DNA of 64,000 nt from JBFWNG01 sp050251195 (GCA_050251195.1 JBFWNG010000013.1:1-64000); one strand, 5' to 3'. Shown: positions 8,016 through 17,383, counted from the first letter of the stretch. Program-made: numbers and translations. The notes: generated by a model not told the origin, from the sequence alone.

Positions 8016-8525
8016 CTACGCACCCTGGGAGAGGTAAGGCAACCACTCCGACGCAATGGGATGTTCATTCGACCCAATTATGTCAGACCAGGTAGGACGC
8101 ATCGGCTTTTTGATCAACTTCATATTAATGTCGCTGAGGCTTCGGCTACCTTTCTTGCGATTGCAGTGAGCGCAGGAAGCCACAACGTTGTTCCAAACCG
8201 TTTTGCCGCCTTTAGAGCGCGGAACAATGTGGTCAATGGTAATGGCCGTCGGATGGCAGACGACCCCGCAATACTGGCATTGATGGTTGTCTCGGAGGAT
8301 GATGTTCCTTCGCGTGCATCGCACCATGCTTAGGCGTTGCACAACTCGCACATATCGTTTTAGACGAACAATACTAGGAAGTCGGACATTCGTCGAAACC
8401 GAGCGCACAAACTTGTTGTATTCGGCCACAATCTCCGCTTTGCCAATGAGGACCAGGCATAGAGCCCTCTTCCACGAGATGAGCTGCATAGGCTCAAAAC
8501 CAGCGTTAAGTACTAAGGTTCGCAT
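8016..8525 (-). CDS. HNH endonuclease family protein
   Basis: A 169-residue HNH nuclease of the widespread short type that begins MRTLVLNAGFEP. A zinc ribbon is formed by CQYC (83-86) and CAHC (118-121). Between them lie the catalytic ITIDHIVPRSKGG (His99) and WNNVV, where the Asn is the N of HNH. The family is probably a DNA endonuclease, but its cellular role is not settled; it is usually chromosomal and not tied to restriction loci. The start was placed at the ATG preceded by CGGAG 6 bases upstream. A longer in-frame start would lie inside the upstream gene's terminator. Transcription is apparently independent of the upstream operon. Confidence 0.9.
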   Translation of the reverse strand: MRTLVLNAGFEPMQLISWKRALCLVLIGKAEIVAEYNKFVRSVSTNVRLPSIVRLKRYVRVVQRLSMVRCTRRNIILRDNHQCQYCGVVCHPTAITIDHIVPRSKGGKTVWNNVVASCAHCNRKKGSRSLSDINMKLIKKPMRPTWSDIIGSNEHPIASEWLPYLSQGA

Positions 8526-8542
8526 AGAAACTCCGTTCAAAT

Positions 8543-8567
8543 AAAAAAAACCACTTTCGTGGTTTTT
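8543..8567 (-). terminator. Rho-independent terminator of the DUF1501 operon
   Basis: Read on the minus strand, AAAAACCAC and GTGGTTTTT form a stem with a GAAA tetraloop, followed by a run of T. It overlaps the stop codon of the FadL-like gene and lies just upstream of the HNH start, so it separates the two transcripts. Confidence 0.85.
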
Positions 8568-9714
8568 AAAGCTCAAATCCTAGAGATAAAAACATGAAAT
8601 CTGCTTCCGACTTATATGAGCCATATGGTCCCGTGCTTGAGTTGCCGCTACTAGCTTTAAGTTTATCACGACTCTTTACAAAACGCCCAGCTCCAGCTTT
8701 AGCAAAGAATTCGTTTTTTCCATAAGTAAGAACCAATTTTAGGGCGTTTCTATCTATGGGATACTCCTGGCTCTTCTCATCATTGGGGATATTGTCGCCG
8801 TCGAAAATAAAAACGCCCTTGGTGTGGTTAACGGCAATGCCCGCCTTAAAGGCGGCGTTCACGAGGTAGTCCAAGCCCAATTCGTATTCCGAGGTGGGAA
8901 AATAGTATTGTTCGGCATCCAAACCGTTCAAGGAGATGTCTCGTTGATCAATCGGGCTGGTCGAGGGATCGTCGAGATCATCTCTTTTATGCATCCACCG
9001 GCGCGTTTCTAGGCCAGCTATGAAGTCGTTTGAGAACTTATAGGTACCACCTATGCCAACGAGGCCGGGTGCGGATAGTATTTTCTGCTCCCCTACGATT
9101 TCGGCCTTGCCTCTCATGGGAGGGGTATAGTGGGCGCCGACCGACGCTTGGTTTTCCTCATAAATGACGCCTACGCTAAAACCGGATAGTGTGCCCTTGA
9201 ATCGCGTCCGGTCATTTTCGTCGATGAAAATTGCGCCTAAAATGTCCGATTGCAAATGCTGGTAATGATAATTAAATGCGCCTCTAATGCTCGACGTTAT
9301 TTCCATGACGAACCTTGCATCGAAGTCTTTGCGGCGCTGCGTTTCGATGTCTTTCGAGGTCGTAAGATCATTCTTGCCCTTGAAGTCAACGCTCGTGAAC
9401 TTGCCGGCGAGGCCAAAGCTAGCGCCGCCCATCGGGAACATGAGAGCAACTGCTTCTTCTTTGACTTTGGTTTGGTTGTCAAATTTTATGGCATTCTCCG
9501 AATCAGGATTGACGATAAAGCCGTCGTCTCGTTGAGAGGACGCCTGCATGATAGTTGCTTTGAGATTTTTGGAATAAGCTGCTGCGGGATTATACGAAAA
9601 AAACGTCCCGGAAATGTTATCGGTAGCAAACGACGAGTCGACTAAGGTCTGACCCGCAGCATTTGCGGCAGTCGCCCATAGCAAAATACATATTCCCAAG
9701 GATCGGTAGCGCAT
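8566..9714 (-). CDS. FadL/OmpP1-like outer-membrane protein
   Basis: A 382-residue exported protein with a signal peptide ending ATAANAAGQ. The mature region looks like a 14-strand FadL-type barrel: a start rich in Ala/Asn/Pro (SYNPAAAY), MFPMGGASFGLAGKF, SIRGAFNYHYQHL, GFSVGVIYEENQASVGAHYTP, and a final FLSLGFEL that ends in an aromatic-hydrophobic signature. FadL-family proteins carry hydrophobic compounds across the outer membrane. The substrate here is unknown and the family call is moderate. It is the last gene of a four-gene minus-strand operon, 7 bases after the DUF1501 gene. Its genetic link to that set suggests surface exposure of, or substrate supply to, those exported proteins. Confidence 0.72.
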   Translation of the reverse strand: MRYRSLGICILLWATAANAAGQTLVDSSFATDNISGTFFSYNPAAAYSKNLKATIMQASSQRDDGFIVNPDSENAIKFDNQTKVKEEAVALMFPMGGASFGLAGKFTSVDFKGKNDLTTSKDIETQRRKDFDARFVMEITSSIRGAFNYHYQHLQSDILGAIFIDENDRTRFKGTLSGFSVGVIYEENQASVGAHYTPPMRGKAEIVGEQKILSAPGLVGIGGTYKFSNDFIAGLETRRWMHKRDDLDDPSTSPIDQRDISLNGLDAEQYYFPTSEYELGLDYLVNAAFKAGIAVNHTKGVFIFDGDNIPNDEKSQEYPIDRNALKLVLTYGKNEFFAKAGAGRFVKSRDKLKASSGNSSTGPYGSYKSEADFMFLSLGFEL

Positions 9715-9721
9715 GGCGTCG

Positions 9722-11071
9722 TTAACTCCTTAACCGAGTGAGAGCTGGTATGCTTTGCAAATAACTTCGATACTGCATGTAAGTACTTCCGAGTACAAGT
9801 TCGAGAACGCTACCGCCGAGATGAGTCGGGTTGATTTGGATTCCTGACTCTTCGCTTGTTACCAATCCTGTACTGGGATCTGTCCATTCGGCTAACAAGC
9901 TGTCGTTAGTTCCGCCGACGAAACGTCCGCCGTCAATTCCGCCGCCAATCATCAGCGCGCCGCCAACCGGCCAATGATCGCGCCCAGAAGACTGGTTGAT
10001 TTTTGGCGTTCGACCGAAATCCGAGTAAACGACGATCAATGTATTATCGAGGGCATCCGCAGCTTTAAGTTCGTCGATCAGTACGGCTAAAAGATGATCA
10101 AAGTTGGCAACTAGAGGTTGCATGCGTTGCTCTTGATTCGCGTGGGTATCGTACCCTCCCATGCCTAGATTGATGCACGTGACAAGATTGTTTTTGAGAA
10201 GTTTGGCGGTGAGAGCAAATGCATCTCGCGCGTTATTGTCGAGGTTCGTTGGAGCACCGTCGTTAAATGGCGCAAGGTCAGATTCGTTAACCTCTAATTT
10301 TGAGCCGACGTCGCTTTCGAACTGGACTCTTACCTTGGCTTCGGCGGTCTCTAGGCCTGTCAAACGATCGTTCGTCCCCTTAGCCGTTTTCATTCGCGTA
10401 ACGGAGTCCTTTAGGTAATCGAGCGTGAGAAGTTTTTGACTCAATTCCTTTTCATCGGCCGGATACATTGTCCGGTACAGGTCTAAGTTTTGCGCGCGGA
10501 CTACGGAAACAGCATTGAAAAGACCTCGGTCAGAGAGTGGTTCGGCGCCGCCGCTAAGCTGGACTATCGGTATCGTCGCCTGGCTTTCGGATGCGACGAT
10601 AGCGGGAATAGATGCGGCGTTAACATTGCCTGAATTACTGAGTACGCCCGTGTCCATGTACACTTGACCCGCAGTATGGGAATTGGTCCCCATCGAGATG
10701 CCGCGAACGACAACGAGCTCTTGGCCTCTCGTCGCGAGTTTGGGAAGCCATCGTCCGATTCTTTCAGAAGAACTGCTGCCCCGAAGGCTATTGGCAAGCG
10801 CCCAGTCATAGGGAATATCAATATCGGGCGTGGATCCGTTTTTCGCGTCCGTTGTTTCAAGGATGTCCCAGCCACCGTTCATGCTTATCCAAATAAGACG
10901 CCGTTGCGGAGGAAAAGACGAGGCTTGTGCCAAAGCGGGGTTATTCTTGCCAAGTAGGACGGCGGCGGTTGTGTACCCAACGAGGCTGACGCCATTACGC
11001 AAGAAACTTCGGCGCGTAATCTCCGAGGTTAGAGGATCAGGCATAATTATAGTTTTGCTTCTCTTTGTCAT
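9722..11071 (-). CDS. Tat-exported DUF1501 family protein
   Basis: A 449-residue protein of the DUF1501 family (alkaline phosphatase/sulfatase-like fold). The N-terminus has a twin-arginine signal, TRRSFLRNGVSLVG (about residues 19-32), followed by a hydrophobic stretch and ALAQ. Conserved family segments include LIWISMNGGWD near the mature start, GTNSHTAGQ, MGGYDTHANQ and VVYSDFGRTPKIN..GRDHWP, which line the presumed active site. The family is common in Planctomycetes and other bacteria next to DUF1800 or DUF1588/DUF1592 partners, but its reaction is not established. Here it follows the cytochrome-like partner by 10 bases. Tat export suggests folding or cofactor loading in the cytoplasm. 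Confidence 0.88.
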   Translation of the reverse strand: MTKRSKTIIMPDPLTSEITRRSFLRNGVSLVGYTTAAVLLGKNNPALAQASSFPPQRRLIWISMNGGWDILETTDAKNGSTPDIDIPYDWALANSLRGSSSSERIGRWLPKLATRGQELVVVRGISMGTNSHTAGQVYMDTGVLSNSGNVNAASIPAIVASESQATIPIVQLSGGAEPLSDRGLFNAVSVVRAQNLDLYRTMYPADEKELSQKLLTLDYLKDSVTRMKTAKGTNDRLTGLETAEAKVRVQFESDVGSKLEVNESDLAPFNDGAPTNLDNNARDAFALTAKLLKNNLVTCINLGMGGYDTHANQEQRMQPLVANFDHLLAVLIDELKAADALDNTLIVVYSDFGRTPKINQSSGRDHWPVGGALMIGGGIDGGRFVGGTNDSLLAEWTDPSTGLVTSEESGIQINPTHLGGSVLELVLGSTYMQYRSYLQSIPALTRLRS

Positions 11072-11081
11072 ACGTTCATCC

Positions 11082-12755
11082 CTAATTCTGCTCCAACCAG
11101 CAGCGAACTGACTCTTTCAGGTCCAATATGTCAGGACCGGTTTGACCAGGCGGCATCAAGCCACTTGCCATCATGTTCACTGCTTGAGATCCCCACGTTT
11201 GCCACGTCGCTTCCGTCGAAAGGTCTTGTCTTGATCCGGAGCCGTTATGGCAATTCGTGCAAAGATCAATTTTCGGAGCAATGTCCGTCGTATAGTCAAT
11301 AACTTGATCACATGGTTGTTCAACTTCTCCTGGTAGTTGACCAAGAGGCGGCTCCTCGAGTGGATCAGAAACAACCGCGTCGCTTCGCAAGCCGTTGGCG
11401 AAATCTGGATGGGTTGCAATCGCATAGACAAGTTCTTTAAAGCTATAGTTGGTGTTAACAAAATAGTCTGTCAGTTTTGCCCGCAGGGTATCTTCTTCTG
11501 TATAGAATGTCCGACCCATCAACCAATTCCACGCATGCTGAACATTGCACGTCGCAAACGCTTGATCGTTGCGAATGATATTCGCCAGGTCATAGACAGT
11601 GCTGCCGTTTTGTCCGTTGAAAGACGTAGTGACCGGGTCGGAATGATTAAGGTACAACGCGCCTTCTTCGCCCCAGGCGCTAAAGAAATCCGCAAGAGGG
11701 TCAAGAGTCGCGTGACAGCCGCTGCAACCTTCGGTTTCACGCAAGTTGCCCGGATCTTGTGGGAATACTCTCGGAAGCTCCGAAGTGAATTTTCGACAGA
11801 GTAGGCGTTCGTACAATTGATTGGCGCGCGTCCTGTTTTTGTCGTAGCGGCGTAGCCAACCAAACGTCGTCAATATACCGCCGGAACTCAGGTTAAGCCC
11901 GTCCGCCTTTATCAACTTGAATTGTGTATCTGTGAGCGGCATCGTCTTCGCGGCATCGAGAACTGAAGGAGCGAGATTGAGTTGGTCAATTTTAAAGTGG
12001 TGGTTCTGTCTGTAAAAATGAGCGATCGCGCCGTCCACAGCAGTCAAGCCCGGTTCGAGAATGTAAGTATACGGAATATTTTGTACAGCTATGGCGGTCG
12101 CAAGTCCCGCGGATTGTCTGCTAAGCGATCGAATAACGGCAAATCGCGAGTCAAATGACTCGGTCGTTCCAAGTTCGCTGTTTCGTGCAACGTCGCTGTC
12201 CGCGAACGAAACAAAACAGTTGCTCAGGTCGTTGCCGCATGTTTTTAGTACCGAAGGACAGACCCAAGCAACTATTCCAGGATACCAAAATACGGAAGCC
12301 GCTTCTTCCCAAGCCGCAGGACACGTCGAGCGATTACCGTTATTTTTCCAGCTCTCTTCTTCGGTACTGCTCCAGAAACAGCGAAACCTCGAGTTGGTAC
12401 CTTCGGTGCGTTCACAGGTAATGCTCGCGAATTTGTGCAACTTACCGTCGATATCCTCTCGCATGAGTTCGTCCATATACTCGAGCGGCAAACCGACGCC
12501 GAAGACTCTCTCGTGATATCGCAAAAGAATGTTGTAGAAGTTTTCGTTTTCGATGAAGCCTCGCACTGCCTTTCGATAAGACTTTACCGAAGCCGCGTTT
12601 TCCTCGAACTCCTTGTCGGTCGGTAGAGTGCCGTTGAGTAAATACTGGGCTCTTCGCAATGCTGCCTTTAGATCGGTGTCGCCAAATATCGGAGTGCTCA
12701 CGATCAAGTAAGCAGCCGTTGCAAGAATTGCCAAAATGTTGCGGTGGCTCATCAT
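11082..12755 (-). CDS. Exported DUF1592/DUF1588/DUF1585-type protein with two CXXCH haem motifs
   Basis: A 557-residue exported protein (signal peptide ending about residue 25). The central part follows the planctomycete-type DUF1592-DUF1588 architecture: YERLLCRKFTSELP, then EGCSGCHATLDPLADFF with a CXXCH haem site (about residue 345). A DUF1585-like segment with NWLMGRTFY and YSFKELVYAIATHPDF follows. The C-terminus adds a second haem site, LCTNCHNGSG, and a MMASGLMPPG motif that could supply a Met ligand. It is therefore likely a periplasmic c-type cytochrome fused to a domain of unknown activity. It overlaps the upstream lipoprotein gene by 4 bases, so translation is coupled. Confidence 0.82.
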   Translation of the reverse strand: MMSHRNILAILATAAYLIVSTPIFGDTDLKAALRRAQYLLNGTLPTDKEFEENAASVKSYRKAVRGFIENENFYNILLRYHERVFGVGLPLEYMDELMREDIDGKLHKFASITCERTEGTNSRFRCFWSSTEEESWKNNGNRSTCPAAWEEAASVFWYPGIVAWVCPSVLKTCGNDLSNCFVSFADSDVARNSELGTTESFDSRFAVIRSLSRQSAGLATAIAVQNIPYTYILEPGLTAVDGAIAHFYRQNHHFKIDQLNLAPSVLDAAKTMPLTDTQFKLIKADGLNLSSGGILTTFGWLRRYDKNRTRANQLYERLLCRKFTSELPRVFPQDPGNLRETEGCSGCHATLDPLADFFSAWGEEGALYLNHSDPVTTSFNGQNGSTVYDLANIIRNDQAFATCNVQHAWNWLMGRTFYTEEDTLRAKLTDYFVNTNYSFKELVYAIATHPDFANGLRSDAVVSDPLEEPPLGQLPGEVEQPCDQVIDYTTDIAPKIDLCTNCHNGSGSRQDLSTEATWQTWGSQAVNMMASGLMPPGQTGPDILDLKESVRCWLEQN

Positions 12756-13396
12756 AGTAGCATCGCCTCCGCATCGATAACGAGGGCCGCGCAGGCCGGA
12801 ATATAATGGTCGTTTGCAAGACTTTCCCCGTCGGCCTGATTATTTACCAATGTCTCTAGCGTTGAGATGGCCTCGGCATTCAAATCTTCGGTTGGAACTC
12901 CAAGAATGCGTTGAGCCAAAAACGTCACATTTTCATTCACATCAGAAGGTCGTTCCGGAAGTATGGATTCCCAACCTGGGTGCTGATAAGGATCGGGAGA
13001 TACCAACCCGCGACAGATTTCCTCCGCAACCTTAAGACCCGCAAGCAACGAAGTGGCGTCGTAGCCCTCCGCAGGAGGTTTAGAGAAATCCTCGCTCGCT
13101 CCACCGAGGAGCAGACGATATTCTTCGACGCGACCAATCTCGCGCGCGAGGGTTGCGCCTTCGGGGCGGAATCGAAGAAGGAGTTTTCTCACGACGACGT
13201 CAGGATCGGGACGTACGCTTGCGGGAGGATGCGCGGCGGGAATTGCGTAAAGTTCGTCAAGTTGTTCCTCGATTTGCGACCCGGCTTGGGGACCTTGGAA
13301 GAAGCCGGCGAAAGAATTTTCCTCTGCGCCAGTCTTTCTTTTGCGAAAGAAAAAACAGCTTGTGAGAATGGTCATACACAAGGTCGTAATGAGCAA
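12752..13396 (-). CDS. Small lipoprotein heading the DUF1501 operon
   Basis: A 214-residue protein with a short signal peptide and the lipobox LTSC (Cys14), followed by basic and phenylalanine-rich residues. The body is mainly helical with no recognised domain. PDPDVVVRKLLLRFRPEGATLAREIGRVEEYRLLLGG resembles the leading helical segments of DUF1592-type proteins, so it could be a separate partner domain. The TGA stop overlaps the next gene's ATG. It is probably membrane-anchored in the periplasm with the downstream haem protein. Function unknown. Confidence 0.75.
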   Translation of the reverse strand: MLITTLCMTILTSCFFFRKRKTGAEENSFAGFFQGPQAGSQIEEQLDELYAIPAAHPPASVRPDPDVVVRKLLLRFRPEGATLAREIGRVEEYRLLLGGASEDFSKPPAEGYDATSLLAGLKVAEEICRGLVSPDPYQHPGWESILPERPSDVNENVTFLAQRILGVPTEDLNAEAISTLETLVNNQADGESLANDHYIPACAALVIDAEAMLL

Positions 13397-13578
13397 CCTG
13401 TAACAATACCGACTCAGACAAGCTCCTTTCCTCTATGTTTCTCGCTCCTTATAACTTGATCGGAGGAGTAGCGGCGAACTTGAGGAGAAGACTATTGTCG
13501 GGCGTTTTGCCAAGCGATTTCAGATAGTTGAAATGCCGCTACCAAGTGGGTGATCGACCGTGCTCTGCGTGCTGGATG

Positions 13579-14640
13579 TCAAAAAGTCTGATTTAGACCG
13601 AGGCTGACGCCATAAACGTCTAGCTTGTAGGAGGCGTTGAACTCGGGAAGGCTTTGGCCGTCGCGGCCGTATGCATAAACGATTCCGATGAACGTGTTCT
13701 TATCAGGTTTGCCGTTCACGAGTTTCAAATGGAGTCCCCATGACGGAATTGTGTCCAATGTAACATTAGTATTTTCGGCGTACGAAAGCGTCTTATAGAC
13801 GACCGTAGTTTTGAGGTTGAAGGGAGAACCAATGGAGAAAAATCCCGACAAACGGGCGAGAGTGTAATTCTCATTGATGGGGTCTCCGGTTTCTGTCTTG
13901 TTGCCGCCATTGGAGGCTTGGACCTCGGAAAATTCCGCAAAAACGAAGTTGCCGCTTCCCATTTCGGAAACAAAAAATAACGTCAGGGTAGTCGGGTCAT
14001 ATAAAATGTCTTCGAATTCTAATTCAGTGTTTTCCTCCTGCGAGGTAAATTTCTTGATCGTGCGCTTGCCTTCGGCGCCTGCCCTGTAGAGGATGCCGCC
14101 ACCGACGCTTCCCAGGCGTTTGGTCAAACCAAGATGATAAGTTGTCATCGCCGCCGAGGAGTAGGACGACAGTGTTTCCACTGAGGAGGTTTCCGACTTC
14201 TGCTCGAAATCAGGGATTGCATGGTAGGCGGCTCCGAACAGAATTTCTACTTTAGAACTCGTTTGATAAGTGAATTCTAAAGAAGGTGTTGCTTCGACCC
14301 ATGTTGTCCGCGATATTTTTCGCGGTTCTTCTTCATTCTCTTCAATCCGCATGGCAACCTGCGTGAAAAGAGTTGGTCGAATGCTGAAGTCAGAACTTGT
14401 CGGCAACTCGCCTTGGACTGTTGTTTGGTTGATGAGTGAACGATCAAAAACCGTTTCGTCAGTCCCGTCAGAGGTCACGGCGCCGTCAACAAGCGCCGTA
14501 TTGGTAAAGGATTTAAAGCGATATTTATTGGTGAACATTGCACTGTCGTAGGCGCGCGATTCCTCAATGAGGACATCAAACGTCTGCGCTTGCGCAAAAC
14601 TCGATTGTACTAACGCGATCCATAAAAATAGTCGCAACAC
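13579..14640 (-). CDS. Exported protein, probable outer-membrane beta-barrel
   Basis: A 353-residue protein with a signal peptide ending SSFAQAQ. Its many amphipathic strands (YHLGLTKRLGSVGGGILYRAG, LTLFFVSEMGSGNFVFAEFSE, FNLKTTVVYKTLSYAE, LHLKLVNGKPD) and terminal VYGVSLGLNQTF, ending in Phe, fit an outer-membrane barrel. It lies between recJ and the DUF1501 operon on the same strand. A 182-base gap separates it from the operon's first gene upstream, so it could be the tail of that neighbourhood or independent. No specific family recognised. Confidence 0.7.
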   Translation of the reverse strand: MLRLFLWIALVQSSFAQAQTFDVLIEESRAYDSAMFTNKYRFKSFTNTALVDGAVTSDGTDETVFDRSLINQTTVQGELPTSSDFSIRPTLFTQVAMRIEENEEEPRKISRTTWVEATPSLEFTYQTSSKVEILFGAAYHAIPDFEQKSETSSVETLSSYSSAAMTTYHLGLTKRLGSVGGGILYRAGAEGKRTIKKFTSQEENTELEFEDILYDPTTLTLFFVSEMGSGNFVFAEFSEVQASNGGNKTETGDPINENYTLARLSGFFSIGSPFNLKTTVVYKTLSYAENTNVTLDTIPSWGLHLKLVNGKPDKNTFIGIVYAYGRDGQSLPEFNASYKLDVYGVSLGLNQTF

Positions 14641-14677
14641 GGGGACTCCGCATAATTACGCTGATTCCCCTATTGTA

Positions 14678-16321
14678 TCAAAGATCAGCGATTTCCCAAT
14701 CATGAGCAATGACGTTCAGGGAAGTTTTTCCTGCAAACCTGTTTTTGCTGAGGGAAACAAGAAATCGAGCCATCGAGTGGGTCCGCAATTGCGTCAAAGT
14801 TTCGTTAAAAAACATGATTTTTTGACTGTTACCATGTTCGCCGGTCAAGAAGATGGCTGTGTGCTTAGGTTGTCCTGTGACCTTGTCGTTATAGAATTGA
14901 ATTTGTTTTACGTTTCCGGCCACCACAAACCGTGGCTCCTCAAAACCGTGCCCAAAGGGCTTAAGATCTTCGAGGGTATCCACGAGTTTTAGATTCATGA
15001 GAGAACTTGGGAGCTCACAATCGTATTCTATCTTGCTACTCCAAAGGTGAGGAGTCTCCGTTTGCTTCTGAAGGGCATATTCGGTCAGGAGTTCTCGAAT
15101 GATTTCTACTTTGCTTGGATCAAAGGTAAATCCTCCGGCGGCTCTATGCCCTCCAAATTTTTTGAAGTGTTTTCCGGCAAAAGACATGGCGTCGGTCACG
15201 TCAAAACCAGGGATTGAGCGCGCCGATCCCTTGCAGCCTTCTGGGGCAATCTTGAACAGCCACGTGGGTTTCCAATGCTTTTCGACAATCTTGCTTGCGG
15301 CTATGCCGACAACCCCTTCGTGCCACGGACCGCCAAGGAAGAGTATGGGTTCGTCAAGGTAGTCGAGAGCAAGCGCACATGCTTGTTCGTAGATGGTTCC
15401 CTGGATACGTTTCCGTTCTTCGTTGCAAGATTCCATGTTTTGGATGAGTCCTTCCGGATCATCGTCGGTAAAGGCTCGGATAATGGAATCGGCGTGTTGA
15501 AGGCGCCCTACAGCGTTTATGCGCGGTCCGACCCGAAATCCTACATCCTTTTCGTCAAGTCCTTCCTCAAGGGCGCAGGCCTCTCGAAGCTTTGTAAGGA
15601 TGGGGCGTTTGCTAGACAGAAGCGCTTTAACGCCGAGTTGCACGAGTTTGTGGTTGACCTGGTTGAGCGGTACAATGTCGCAGATTGTCGCAATGCCCGT
15701 CAGGGCCAAAATATCCGTCCAAACGGCGTTAGGAATGTTGAAGTGGACACCCAGTTGTCGCAGGAGCACAAACGTGATACCGCAACCGCAAAGTTCCTGA
15801 TAGTTTTCGTCGGGATGGAGTTTGGGGTTCACAATGATACTGTCCGGCATTTTGTCGGGCTGAATCTTGTGATGATCCGTGCAAATAAACTGCACCCCAT
15901 GCGCTTTGCAGTACGCAGCCTCTTCGTTCGCCGTAATTCCGGTATCCATTGTTATGATAACGTCCGCATTCTCATTTTGAACGAGATGCTGGATCGCTTT
16001 CATGTTGAGCCCGTAGCCCTCGCTCATCCGGCAAGGTATATAGTGTAAGTAGTTGCGGAAGCCTATTGCATTAAAAAACCACATCCAACTCACACAGCTC
16101 ATGGTGCCGTCGACGTCGTAATCGGCATAGAGGGCGATCCTTTTTTCCTGCTCGATGGCTTGCAGAATAGTTTCGCAAGCATCATTTAATCCGTGATTGC
16201 CGTAATTGAGACCGTCGGCGGATGTAAAATTGCGGTTGGCTCTAATAATATGAGAAACATCAAAGACATTTTTTGGGTCTTTGTTAGAGCGTTTTTGCCA
16301 AATGTCAAATTTTGACCCCAA
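14678..16321 (-). CDS. recJ: Single-stranded-DNA-specific exonuclease RecJ
   Basis: A 547-residue DHH-superfamily 5'-3' single-strand exonuclease acting in recombination and mismatch/base-excision repair in the cytoplasm. Motifs in order: IALYADYDVDGTMS (motif I, near residue 80), ITMDTGIT, ICTDHHKI (the DHH motif), then VNPKLHPDENYQELCGCGITF, GPRINAVGRL of the DHHA1 segment, and GGHRAAGGFTF near residue 395. The length is close to the E. coli enzyme (577). All expected metal-binding Asp/His residues appear present. It is the 5'-most of a run of minus-strand genes; whether it is cotranscribed with the barrel protein 37 bases downstream is unclear. Confidence 0.95.
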   Translation of the reverse strand: MGSKFDIWQKRSNKDPKNVFDVSHIIRANRNFTSADGLNYGNHGLNDACETILQAIEQEKRIALYADYDVDGTMSCVSWMWFFNAIGFRNYLHYIPCRMSEGYGLNMKAIQHLVQNENADVIITMDTGITANEEAAYCKAHGVQFICTDHHKIQPDKMPDSIIVNPKLHPDENYQELCGCGITFVLLRQLGVHFNIPNAVWTDILALTGIATICDIVPLNQVNHKLVQLGVKALLSSKRPILTKLREACALEEGLDEKDVGFRVGPRINAVGRLQHADSIIRAFTDDDPEGLIQNMESCNEERKRIQGTIYEQACALALDYLDEPILFLGGPWHEGVVGIAASKIVEKHWKPTWLFKIAPEGCKGSARSIPGFDVTDAMSFAGKHFKKFGGHRAAGGFTFDPSKVEIIRELLTEYALQKQTETPHLWSSKIEYDCELPSSLMNLKLVDTLEDLKPFGHGFEEPRFVVAGNVKQIQFYNDKVTGQPKHTAIFLTGEHGNSQKIMFFNETLTQLRTHSMARFLVSLSKNRFAGKTSLNVIAHDWEIADL

Positions 16322-16520
16322 GTGTCGCGATCTCCCGTATTTGTATTCTTTGTTTTGTAGCGATTATTTTGCCAAGCCTCAACTGATAATGGAACGGACA
16401 GGTGTTTTTTTATTTTTTTCGAAAAAAGATCTAAAGCCCGGACCTCTTCCGTCGAAAAGTTGGATGAATTCTTATTAACGCTGTAGTGAGCCTAAAAGAA
16501 AGTTTTAGGAGGTTCTTCTT

Positions 16521-17339
16521 ATGAAACTTGGGATTGTAAAACATTGTCTAATAGTAGGAGTGATCCCTTTCCTGATGTGGGCGTGTTCTTCAGACCCGCA
16601 AGCGACGCAATCTGCGCAGGGCGAAGTTGAACCGTCAACGGAGGAAGGTGCCGCTGCACCTGACGATAGCGGTGCGCAAGGAGATGCTGCCGAAGGCGGA
16701 GGAGACAACTACGGAGGTGAAGGCGAAAATAATTACGGTGCGAATTATTCTGACAACGCAGCTTCGAATGAAGCGGCAAACGAAAATAGTGAAGAAGGTG
16801 GCGAGGAAGTAAACAGCACAGGTGATGAATTTGCGGCAGGAGGAAATTACGGCGTCAACAGTACCGCTAACGCAACTGCTAGTGGAAACGAAGCCGTGGA
16901 CTTCAACAATCAAGGTTACAATGCTGGTTTGGCAGCAGGCGACCCGAGTGGCGAGGGCGTTAACAGCGCGCCTGCCGATCCGTATGCTGATCCCGGTGCA
17001 ACTTCTGTTGGCTATAATGCTGCTCCTTACAACGCTCCCGCGACCGACGCAGCCGTGCCTGCGGCGACTCCTACTCCGGATATGGCGGCCGCTGCAGTAC
17101 CGGCAGCTCCTGCTACTTATCAAATGGGAGGCGTCGTTCGGTATGTTTTAGCAGGTGGTGTTGATCTATACAACGCCGCGGGGAGCGGCACGGTTGTTGG
17201 AAGACTCGAGCAAGGTGATCATCCCCTCGTATGGGAAGAGAACCAATGGGCGCGAACTTCAGATGGCTTTTATGTTCCCTCGACCAATCTTACCGACAAT
17301 GGGGTAGGTCGCGCGAAACAACCGGCGATTTGGCGCTAA
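16521..17339 (+). CDS. Gly/Asn/Ala-rich lipoprotein with C-terminal SH3-like segment
   Basis: A 272-residue lipoprotein with the lipobox MWAC (Cys22) and a strong AGGAGG Shine-Dalgarno site. Residues 25-195 are low complexity, rich in Gly, Asn, Ala, Glu and Asp, without hydrophobic segments, and probably disordered. The last 70 residues form a compact segment: VVRYVLAGGVDLYNAAGSGTVV, then GRLEQGDHPLVWEENQWARTSDGFYVP. The pattern of a variable-length linker and W-R-T-x-D-G-F/Y-V resembles bacterial SH3 (SH3b) domains that bind cell-wall peptides. It sits 49 bases before an M23 peptidase lipoprotein, which fits a cell-wall role. Confidence 0.78.
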   Translation: MKLGIVKHCLIVGVIPFLMWACSSDPQATQSAQGEVEPSTEEGAAAPDDSGAQGDAAEGGGDNYGGEGENNYGANYSDNAASNEAANENSEEGGEEVNSTGDEFAAGGNYGVNSTANATASGNEAVDFNNQGYNAGLAAGDPSGEGVNSAPADPYADPGATSVGYNAAPYNAPATDAAVPAATPTPDMAAAAVPAAPATYQMGGVVRYVLAGGVDLYNAAGSGTVVGRLEQGDHPLVWEENQWARTSDGFYVPSTNLTDNGVGRAKQPAIWR

Positions 17340-17377
17340 GTTTGCAAAAAGACCAAGCGGACTCGCTAATTTTAGGT

Positions 17378-17383
17378 TATAAT
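17378..17383 (+). promoter_or_regulatory. TATAAT box immediately before the M23 peptidase start
   Basis: A perfect TATAAT lies 5 bases before the ATG, and no Shine-Dalgarno sequence is visible. If used, the transcript would start at or next to the start codon. The -35 region is poor, so this may be a chance match. Confidence 0.3.

Noticed and set aside
12911..13459. 182-codon plus-strand frame over the DUF1501-operon lipoprotein
   Set aside because: The minus-strand lipoprotein has a lipobox and a 4-base coupling with the next gene; the plus-strand frame does not.
15275..16048. 257-codon plus-strand frame across recJ
   Set aside because: It lies opposite highly conserved RecJ motifs and has no ribosome site.
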